This document shows, one piece after another, positions 15,341 through 23,400 of a DNA stretch of 27,986 nt. The stretch covers positions 1 to 27,986 of the forward strand of contig NZ_JBJMIE010000326.1 in the NCBI RefSeq assembly GCF_045807065.1, given 5' to 3'. The DNA comes from Actinophytocola sp045807065. Lineage in GTDB: Bacteria; Actinomycetota; Actinomycetes; Mycobacteriales; Pseudonocardiaceae. A program made the translations under genes and the position numbers. Within the stretch, counting starts at the first letter, position 1, and each line of letters opens with the position of its first letter. Under the pieces are notes generated by a model. The model had not been told where the DNA came from. It made no database searches and saw only the letters and a list, made by a program, of their open reading frames with translations.

Positions 15341-16327
15341 GTGCTGAGTTTCATCGGCCGGCGGCTCGCGCTGGGACTGTTCACGGTGTGGGCGGTCTCG
15401 GTGCTGAGCTTCCTGATCATCCAGCTGCCCCAAGGGGACTTCGTCACGACCCGCATGTCCGAGCTCGCCGACACCGGCAACTCGTCCGCGGCCTTCGAGG
15501 CGGCGCGGCTGCGTGCCGAGTACGGGCTGGACCAACCGATCTTCGTCCAGTACTTCGACTGGATCGGCCGGGTCCTGCATGGCGACCTCGGTATGTCCTT
15601 CGACTGGAACCGGCCGGTCGCCGACGTGATCGGGGACCGGTTGGTGCTCAGCCTGGTGGTCTCCATCGCCGCGATCATCTTCACGTGGGCTGTCGCGCTG
15701 CCGATCGGTGTGTACTCCGCCGTCCGGCGCTACTCCGTCGGTGACTACACGCTGACGTTCCTCGGCTTCCTCGGCCTCGCGGTCCCGAACTTCCTGCTGG
15801 CGCTCGTTCTCATGTACATCGGGTTCGCCGTGTTCGGCACCGACGTCGGCGGCCTGTTCTCCCCACCGTACGAGAACGCCGGGTGGAGCCTCGGCAAGGC
15901 GTGGGACCTGTTGAAACACCTGGTGATCCCGGCGATCGTGCTCGGCACGGCGGGTACCGCGCAGCTGATCCGCATCATGCGGGCCAACCTGCTCGACGAG
16001 CTCAAGAAGCCGTACGTGATCACGGCGCGGGCCAAGGGGCTGCCCGAGCGGCGGGTCGTCGCCAAGTACCCGGTGCGGGTCGCGCTCAACCCGTTCGCCA
16101 GCTCGCTCGGTTTCCTCTTCCCGCAGGTGGTCTCCGGCTCCATCGTGGTGTCGATCGTGCTCAGCCTGCCGACCGTCGGGCCACTGCTGTTGCGGGCACT
16201 CCAGGCCCAGGACATGTTCCTGGCCGGTGCGATCGTGTTGCTGCTGGGTGTGATGACCGTGATCGGCACGCTGGTCTCCGACCTCGTGCTCATGTGGTTG
16301 GACCCGAGGATTCGCCATGCCAGCTAA
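15341..16327 (+). CDS. ABC importer permease, DppB/OppB type
   Basis: 328-aa inner-membrane permease. The N-terminal MLSFIGRRLALGLFTVWAVS helix and the large extracytoplasmic loop with YGLDQPIFVQYFDW and GDLGMSF are typical of DppB/OppB. About six membrane helices follow. The EAA loop that contacts the ATPase spans about residues 214-245 (MRANLLDELKKPYVITARAKG). The start is GTG, with GGTGA just upstream. Its end overlaps the next gene by 11 nt. It forms a heterodimeric channel with the following permease. Confidence 0.93.
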   Translation: MLSFIGRRLALGLFTVWAVSVLSFLIIQLPQGDFVTTRMSELADTGNSSAAFEAARLRAEYGLDQPIFVQYFDWIGRVLHGDLGMSFDWNRPVADVIGDRLVLSLVVSIAAIIFTWAVALPIGVYSAVRRYSVGDYTLTFLGFLGLAVPNFLLALVLMYIGFAVFGTDVGGLFSPPYENAGWSLGKAWDLLKHLVIPAIVLGTAGTAQLIRIMRANLLDELKKPYVITARAKGLPERRVVAKYPVRVALNPFASSLGFLFPQVVSGSIVVSIVLSLPTVGPLLLRALQAQDMFLAGAIVLLLGVMTVIGTLVSDLVLMWLDPRIRHAS

Positions 16328-17450
16328 GGCCGTCATCGACAAGTTGCCCGTCATCGACGAGGAGGAGCGGATCTCCGTCGCGAGCCAGCGCCAGCTGATC
16401 TGGTGGCGGTTCCGCAAGCACAAGCTCGCCATGGCCGGTGCCGCGATCGTGCTGTTCTTCTACTTCGTCGCGCTCTTCGGGGACTTCCTGTCCACTTCGG
16501 ACCCCCAGGCGTCCGAGGGACAGCGGTCGCTGATGCCCCCGCAGGCCGTGCACCTGTTCCAGGACGGTTCGTTCGCGCCGCACGTCGACGCCGTGGTCGG
16601 GCAGCGCGATCCGATCACGCTGCAGCGGTCCTACGCGGTCGACCCCACCAAGCGGATCCCGGTCCGGCTCTTCGCGCACGGCTACGAGTACAAGTTCCTC
16701 GGCCTGTTCAGCACCGACATCCACCTGATCGGCACGGAGGGCACACCGGCCGAGCAGTCGCTGTTCCTGCTCGGCACCGACCAGCAGGGCCGCGACATCT
16801 ACTCCCGGTTGGTCCTCGCCACGCGCACCTCGATGCTGATCGGCCTGACCGGGGTCGCCCTGAGCATCGTGTTCGGGGTGGTGCTCGGCGGGATCTCCGG
16901 CTACTACGGCGGCGTGGTCGACACCGTCATCCAGCGCGTCATCGAGGTGCTGCGGTCCATCCCGGTCATCCCGCTGTGGATGGGGCTGGCGGCGGCGATG
17001 CCGAAGGACTGGAGCGTCACCCAGGTCTACCTCGCGCTCACGGTCATCCTGTCGGTGATCGGCTGGACCGAGCTCGGCCGGGTGGTCCGCGGGCGGATGA
17101 TGCAGATCCGCCGCGAGGACTTCGTGACCGCGGCGGAGCTGGTGGGCAGCCGTCCTCGTCGCGTGATCTTCGTGCACATGGTGCCGCTGTTCGCGAGTCA
17201 CATCATCGCCGCGACGACGCTGGCGCTGCCGGGGATCATCATCTTCGAGACCTCGCTCTCGTTCCTCGGACTGGGCATGCGCCCGCCGGCGATCTCCTGG
17301 GGCGTGATGCTCCAACAGGCCCAGAACGTCCAGGCAGTCGCGCTCTCACCGTGGATGCTGGTTCCGGTCGTCCCGGTGATCGTGGTGATCCTCGCGTTCA
17401 ACTTCCTCGGTGACGGTCTACGAGATGCGGCGGATCCCTATGAGCTCTAG
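16317..17450 (+). CDS. ABC importer permease, DppC/OppC type
   Basis: 377-aa inner-membrane permease. A cytoplasmic N-terminus (RQLIWWRFRKHKLAMAG) leads into the first helix. An unusually long loop of about 100 residues follows (about 57-152), ending at LLGTDQQGRDIYSRL, the classic DppC signature. Five further helices follow, with the EAA loop at about 256-290 (GRMMQIRREDFVTAAELVGS). DppC proteins are usually near 300 aa, and the extra length lies in the first extracytoplasmic loop, possibly fitting the large lipoprotein receptor. The ATG overlaps the previous gene by 11 nt. Confidence 0.93.
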   Translation: MPAKAVIDKLPVIDEEERISVASQRQLIWWRFRKHKLAMAGAAIVLFFYFVALFGDFLSTSDPQASEGQRSLMPPQAVHLFQDGSFAPHVDAVVGQRDPITLQRSYAVDPTKRIPVRLFAHGYEYKFLGLFSTDIHLIGTEGTPAEQSLFLLGTDQQGRDIYSRLVLATRTSMLIGLTGVALSIVFGVVLGGISGYYGGVVDTVIQRVIEVLRSIPVIPLWMGLAAAMPKDWSVTQVYLALTVILSVIGWTELGRVVRGRMMQIRREDFVTAAELVGSRPRRVIFVHMVPLFASHIIAATTLALPGIIIFETSLSFLGLGMRPPAISWGVMLQQAQNVQAVALSPWMLVPVVPVIVVILAFNFLGDGLRDAADPYEL

Positions 17451-19596
17451 CCAGTTACCCGAGTCGGTGACCATCGACCCCACTCGGGACGACACGACAC
17501 TGCTGTCGGTGCGCAACCTGAAGACGCACTTCTTCGCCGACGAGGGCATCACCCGTGCCGTCGACGGCGTGAGCTTCGACGTCTCGGCCGGCCGGACACT
17601 CGGGGTGGTCGGCGAGAGCGGCTGCGGCAAGAGCATCACGGCCCGCTCGCTGCTCGGCATCGTCTCGCCGCCGGGCCGGATCATCGAGGGCGAGATCCTG
17701 CTGCGGCGCGACGACTCCGAGGGCGGCTGGGTGGACCTTGCCAAGCTGCCTCCCGACGGGCCGGAGATCCGGCGGGTCCGCGGCGGCGACATCGGGCTGG
17801 TGTTCCAGGAGCCGATGAGCTCGTTCAGCCCGGTGCACACCGTCGGCGACCAGATCGTCGAGGCCGTCCGGCTGCACAGCGAGCTGTCCGGCCAGCAGGC
17901 CGAGGAGCGGGCCGTCGAGCTGTTCAGGATGGTCGGCATCCCGCGCGCGGAAGGGGTGCTGAAGGAGTACTCCTGGCAGCTGTCCGGCGGCCTGCGCCAG
18001 CGCGCGATGATCGCCATGGCCCTGGCCGGCGGCCCGAGGCTGCTGATCGCCGACGAGCCGACGACCGCGCTCGACGTCACCACCCAGGCGCAGATCCTGC
18101 AGCTGATCCGCGACCTCAAGCGCGACACCGACATGGCGGTCATGCTGATCACCCACGACCTCGGCGTCATCGCGGAGATGGCCGACGAGGTGCTGGTGGT
18201 CTACCTGGGCCGGGTGGTCGAGCGCGGCCCGGTCGAGGAGATCTTCAACGCGCCGCGACACCCCTACACCCGGGCGTTGCTCGACTCGATCCCGAGCATG
18301 CAGTCCGTGGCTCGCAAGAGGTTGCCGAGCATCAGCGGCTCGGTGCCGCACCCGTTCAACCGGCCGTCCGGCTGCGCGTTCCACCCGAGGTGCCGGTACG
18401 CGATCGCCGAGCTGTGCGACAGCGTGGAACCGGCCACCAACCGGCCCGACCCGCACCACGAGGTGACCTGCCACCTGCACGACGACAAGGTCGCCAAGGG
18501 GAACCGGATCGACCTGCCGCTGCTGGCGCCGCGGTTCGCCGAGGCGGCGGACGAGATCGGCTGCCGGACGGCGCCGGTGAACGAGGACGACCCGGTCCTG
18601 CTCGAGGTGCGGCGGCTGACCAAGTTCTTCCCGATCCGCTCCAAGCTGTTCGGCCGGGTGCGGGCCAAGGTGCGTGCGGTGGACGAGGTCTCGTTCGACC
18701 TGCGGGAGGGGGAGACCCTGTCACTGGTCGGCGAGAGCGGATCCGGCAAGACCACGGCCGCCCGGGCCATCCTGCGCGCGCTCGACCCCGACTCCGGAGA
18801 GATCCTGTTCCACCGCATCGGCGGCGAGGTCGTGGACCTGGCGGCGCTGTCCCGCCACCAGGTGCGCCCGCTGCGCCCCGAGCTGCAGATGATCTTCCAG
18901 GACCCGTACTCGTCGCTGAACCCGCGGATGACCGTGCTCGACATCGTCGGCGAGCCGTTGAAGGTCAACGGCATCGGCACCAGGCAGGACCGCGTCGACC
19001 AGGTCGTGGAGCTGCTCAAGCTGGTCGGGTTGCGCCCGGAGTACCTGCGCAGGTTCCCGCACGCCTTCAGCGGCGGCCAGCGGCAGCGCATCGGCATCGC
19101 CAGGGCACTGGCGCTCAACCCGCGGCTCGTGGTGGCCGACGAGCCGGTCTCGGCGCTGGACGTCTCCGTGCAGGCCCAGATCCTCAACCTGCTGATCGAG
19201 CTGCAGGACCGGCTCGGCCTGACCTACCTGTTTGTCTCGCACGACCTCAGCGTCGTCAAGCACATCAGCGACCGGATCGCCGTCATGTACGTCGGCCAGG
19301 TCGTCGAGCTGGGCACCCGCGACGAGGTCCTGTTCACCCCACGACACCCCTACACGGCGACCCTGCTGGCCGCGGTGCCCCGTCCCGACCCGACGACCCG
19401 ACTCACGTTCACCCCGCCGCGCGGCGAGATCGCCGACCCCACGAGCCCGCCGAGCGGCTGCTACTTCCACCCGCGCTGCCCGTTCGCGATCGACAGGTGC
19501 CGGACGGAGCGCCCGGCGTGGCAGGAGATCACCCCGTCCCGCCGGGTCCGCTGCCACCGCGCCGAGGAACTGGAGCTCCCCGGCATCGCGGTGTGA
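17440..19596 (+). CDS. Fused double ATPase (DppD-DppF) of the ABC importer
   Basis: 718 aa with both nucleotide-binding domains in one chain. Domain 1: Walker A GESGCGKS (58-65), signature LSGGLRQ (181-187), Walker B LLIADEP (201-207), His239. Domain 2: Walker A GESGSGKTT (431-439), signature FSGGQRQ (543-549), Walker B LVVADEP (563-569), His601. Each half ends in the Opp/Dpp C-terminal motif with four Cys: 312, 318, 326, 344 and 674, 680, 687, 705. Comparable Cys in mycobacterial DppD have been reported to hold an iron-sulfur cluster. ATG 17440 gives the same 11-nt overlap as the preceding pair; in-frame GTG 17410 and ATG 17425 are alternatives. It is last in the operon, 34 nt before a hairpin. 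Confidence 0.93.
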   Translation: MSSSQLPESVTIDPTRDDTTLLSVRNLKTHFFADEGITRAVDGVSFDVSAGRTLGVVGESGCGKSITARSLLGIVSPPGRIIEGEILLRRDDSEGGWVDLAKLPPDGPEIRRVRGGDIGLVFQEPMSSFSPVHTVGDQIVEAVRLHSELSGQQAEERAVELFRMVGIPRAEGVLKEYSWQLSGGLRQRAMIAMALAGGPRLLIADEPTTALDVTTQAQILQLIRDLKRDTDMAVMLITHDLGVIAEMADEVLVVYLGRVVERGPVEEIFNAPRHPYTRALLDSIPSMQSVARKRLPSISGSVPHPFNRPSGCAFHPRCRYAIAELCDSVEPATNRPDPHHEVTCHLHDDKVAKGNRIDLPLLAPRFAEAADEIGCRTAPVNEDDPVLLEVRRLTKFFPIRSKLFGRVRAKVRAVDEVSFDLREGETLSLVGESGSGKTTAARAILRALDPDSGEILFHRIGGEVVDLAALSRHQVRPLRPELQMIFQDPYSSLNPRMTVLDIVGEPLKVNGIGTRQDRVDQVVELLKLVGLRPEYLRRFPHAFSGGQRQRIGIARALALNPRLVVADEPVSALDVSVQAQILNLLIELQDRLGLTYLFVSHDLSVVKHISDRIAVMYVGQVVELGTRDEVLFTPRHPYTATLLAAVPRPDPTTRLTFTPPRGEIADPTSPPSGCYFHPRCPFAIDRCRTERPAWQEITPSRRVRCHRAEELELPGIAV

Positions 19597-19630
19597 GCCA
19601 CCTCGGCCACCGGCACGCGCCAGGAAGGAG

Positions 19631-19665
19631 AAGACCCCGGGCGGTGGGTACCCGCCCGGGGTCTT
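19631..19665. terminator. Hairpin terminator shared by convergent operons
   Basis: Perfect 14-bp stem, 19631-19644 (AAGACCCCGGGCGG) with 19652-19665, and a 7-nt loop. It lies between the convergent ABC importer operon and copper operon, so it probably ends both. Confidence 0.85.
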
Positions 19666-19681
19666 CGCACGTGCCGGCCGC

Positions 19682-20404
19682 TCAGGCGTCCGGCACGTCA
19701 CTCACCTTGCGGCGGCGCCGGCCGGCCGGGATGGAGATGGCCAACGCACTGAGCGCGAAGCCCAGGGCCAGCAGCGCGATGGCCATCGCCGTCCACCAGG
19801 CGGCCTGCGACGGCGGTGCGGGCGAGCTGCTCACGACGATCGCCGTGCCGTCGCCCTCCGCTGCCGAGGCGGCGGTGAGGGCCAGCACTGGAGCCGGGTG
19901 CGCCGGCTCCGGTTCACCCTTGACGGGCTCGTCGATCCACCGCTGCACCTGGCCGTCGTCGTAGGTCTGGACGACCTTGAAGACGATCCGGTCGATCCTG
20001 GGCAGCATGCCCGCCGCGATCCGGAACACCTCGTACTCGCCCGGCTTGATGCCCGGACCGGTGGCACGCCACTCGACCTCACGGACCACCTCGGACGCCT
20101 CGTCCCCGTGGGCGGCCGCCACCGGACTGGCTGGCGCCGTCGTGGTGACGTGGTAGGTCCACCCCGCGAGGGGGAGGACCGCCACCTCGGCGATCGGGGC
20201 GTCCGCCGGGAACGCCACCCGTACCGACACCGTGCTCGCGGTGTCGGTCTCCGTGGGCACCCGGAACCCGATCTCCGCGGAACCGCCCTGCACCGCCTCG
20301 TCCGCCTGGACGATCACGTGTGCGCTGGCGACCGAGCCGCCGCCCGCGACGAGCGCCACCGCGGCGGTCAGGACGACGCCGAACCGGGCGAGAAACCGAG
20401 ACAT
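19682..20404 (-). CDS. YcnI-family (DUF1775) copper-binding membrane-anchored protein
   Basis: 240 aa. A signal peptide (residues 1-28, ending SVASA) precedes His29, so cleavage exposes an N-terminal His, the expected copper ligand of YcnI proteins. The DUF1775 body includes FRVPTETDTAST and EVEWRATGPGIKPGEYEVF; Trp112 matches the conserved Trp of the family. The usual Pro in the HVxxxP segment is absent (HVIVQAD). An Ala/Pro-rich linker, one C-terminal helix (about 203-225) and the basic tail GRRRRK anchor it with the domain outside the membrane. ATG 20404 has GGAAG about 11 nt upstream. It follows the multicopper oxidase gene by 20 nt and is last in that operon. A copper chaperone role is inferred. 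Confidence 0.9.
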   Translation of the reverse strand: MSRFLARFGVVLTAAVALVAGGGSVASAHVIVQADEAVQGGSAEIGFRVPTETDTASTVSVRVAFPADAPIAEVAVLPLAGWTYHVTTTAPASPVAAAHGDEASEVVREVEWRATGPGIKPGEYEVFRIAAGMLPRIDRIVFKVVQTYDDGQVQRWIDEPVKGEPEPAHPAPVLALTAASAAEGDGTAIVVSSSPAPPSQAAWWTAMAIALLALGFALSALAISIPAGRRRRKVSDVPDA

Positions 20405-20424
20405 TCGCGATTCTTCCTTTCCAG

Positions 20425-23400
20425 TTACTGGAGAGCGGCCAGTCCCGAGGACCCGGCGGGGAGCACCCGGAAGATGCCCCACATCCCGGCCTCGGCGAAC
20501 TGCTGGCGCAGGTCGCCGTACAGGTAGTCGCCGGTGGCACGCGTGGTACCACCCGCACCGCCGACCAGCTCGATCTCGGCCGTCTCGCCCGCGGCGAAGG
20601 ACCGCGCCTGCAACAGCTGCGACCGCCGGTCGCTGCCGCCGTTCCACATGTTCGGTTCCTGCGGGAAGACGTGCCCGCCGACGCTGAACACGTGGAACTG
20701 GTCGGAGGCCCCAATGGACAACCGCATCACCACGGGGTCGCCGGCGATCGCCCGGAACACCGGTGTCGCCGGATCACCGAAGCGCGTCGAGCTGAACGCG
20801 AACTCCCATGCGGGATCCGGGTTCGGCGGCGACGTGGTCAACCCCAACCGCGTCGTGAGCGGCGCGCTCGAGTAGTTGACCTGGTTGTACACCGGCGCGT
20901 TCGCGACCTGCTGGTTGAACAGCGGGAACTGGCTGTTCACCCCGGCACCCGCGATCACGTCCTGGTACTGGTTGATGCTCTGCGAGAAGTGCTGGTCGTT
21001 CGACCCCATGCTGACCGAGAACTCGCGGAAGTTCCCGCTCGGCGCACGGATGATGGCCTGGTTGCTGGTCCTCGTGGCACCGAGCTGCGCCCCGGAGGCG
21101 CTGTCGAACCACGTGGAGCCCGCCGGCTCGACGATCACCTGGCCGTAGGCGCCGTGCCGCATGGCCGCCGGGCTGCCGAGGTCCTGGAAGACCGACGTGC
21201 CGAGCACCTTGTCGGCCGCGAACCGGTAGGTGAACGTCTGCCCCGCGGCCACCGTCGTGTCGGGGTTGAGCCCGACCGCGCTGCCCGCCGAGGTCTGCGG
21301 GTTGTACAACAGCTTCCCCAGATCGAACCCGGCTCTGGTGCCGCCGTACTGCGTGCCGGCGTCGATCTGGTTGTGCAGTGTCACCTGTAGACAGTCACCC
21401 TGGTTCGCGCGCAGCACCAACGGTTCCGGCCGTTTCGTGCCGGCCCTGATGGCCGCCATGTCCGAGGTCAACGAGTAGATGATGCCGTTGGTGTCGGCCT
21501 GGGGGGCCGTCGGCAGCGTCTGGTTGAACACCGACACGTCGTAGCCGCGCACCGGGGCGCCCGTCGCGCACGGGGTCGCCGACGACGAGACCACGCTGCT
21601 CGACGTCGCCGCCGGGTTCGGCCCAGGTGATGCCTGGGTGTTCCCCGTCGCCGGTGTCAGGAGCGGGAACCCCGCGCCGCTCGGCGGAGCGGTCCGGTCC
21701 GGCAGCGGACGCAGATCCGACCTCAGGTGGTCGTGCACCCGGAAGATGCCCCAACCGCCCGACTCGAACGCGAAGTTGCGGGTGCTGTAGTACAGGTAGT
21801 CACCCGGCAGGTGCTGCGGACCACCCGCGCCGCCGTCCAACACGTAGTCGAAGCGCTCCGAGATACCGGTCGTCGCGGCGTCGACGAGCTCGCCGTCGCC
21901 GTTGAACCGCTCCCTGGCGAACCGGTGTCCCTGTATGCGCAGTGCTTCGACCCGGTCGCTCAGGCCGATCGTGCGGATCACCACCGGGTCTCCGGCGTAC
22001 GCCCGCAGCAGCGGTGTGCTCGGGTCGCCGTACTTGACCGAGGAGAACACGTACGGATCCACCGCGGTCACCGTCGCCACGACGGTGTTGGCCGCGGAGG
22101 GGTCGTTGACCCGGCTCGTCGCGTTGCGGCAGACGATGCCGCCGTTGAACTCCTGTCTCTGTTGTGTGTTCGTCCCCGGCGGTGTTCGTTCGCCGATGGG
22201 CGCGGCTCTCAGGTTGATCGAGCTTTCCTCACACTCCTGACCCGCGTTGCGATCGATCCTTCCCACGACGGCCGGATCCGCGGTCAGCTCTGGTCTACCG
22301 CGGCGACCGTTGGAGAGGAAGATCATGAACTCCCGGAACGAGCTGCGGACACCTCCCCCGACGGGGCTGGTGGTGTGGATGTCGACGATCGTGCCGCTGC
22401 GGACCTCGGCACCGGTCTGCGGGTTGTGGTAGGTCGAGCCGCGCGGCTCGATGATGTGGGCGCCGAACAGACCGTGTGCCCAGGACTGGAGCCCGTCCAC
22501 GTGGTCGTGCCAGAACACCGTCCCACTGTCCACATCGGAGTACCAACGGTACTGGGTGAACTCGACCGACAGCGGGTCACCGGCGGCGTGCGCCGAGGAC
22601 AGTGCGCGGTCGAAGGTCAGCGTGTTCCCGTTGACCGCCGTGATCTTCCTGATCTCGATGTTGGCCTTCCCACTGCCCACGGCGATGTAGATGCCGGCCC
22701 GCAGGTTGGTCACACTGGACAGTGTGGCCGTGGTGGCACCGGCCGCCGCGGCCGCGGTGAGCGTGTGCGGCTCTATCGAGTTGGTGTACACCGACTGCTC
22801 GTAGGAGAAGCCGGTGATCACGCCGTCGGAGCTCTGCGGGTCGAACTGCACGAAGTGCGTGTGCATGTTCACCTTCGCCTGCTGCTCCGGGTTCATCTCG
22901 TTCGTCAGCGTGATCGCGACGCAGTCACCGACGTTCGACCGGATCGCCAGCGGATCGGGGGCCTTCGCCCCACTCCGCGCGTCGGCGAGCACCTTGTCCT
23001 TGTCCTCGTTGAGTACGTAGACCTGGCCCTTCTCGTCCCGCTCGCGGATCGTTTCCTGCACCGGCACGCTGATCGCGGTGATGTTGTACGTCCGCACCGG
23101 CGCGTTCTGCGGGCAGATGCCGTCCGGCCGGGTCGACGAGCCGGTCTCACCGAGGTACGCGGCCCCGGTGTGACCGTTGCCGGAGAACGGCGGCCGCATG
23201 CCGAGATGCGGTCGGAACATCGGCCAGGCCGGTCGGCCGTTGGTGGGGTTGAACATGATCGGGTTTCGTTGCCCCGGTGTCGGCGACTGGTAGTCCGGCC
23301 AGACCTGGGTGGTCTCGGGTTCACCGTTGTACAGCGGTGAGGCCGCCGTGCCCGCCTTCTGCCAGTCCCACACCGTGGCGTCGTTGTTGTTCAGCCGCAC

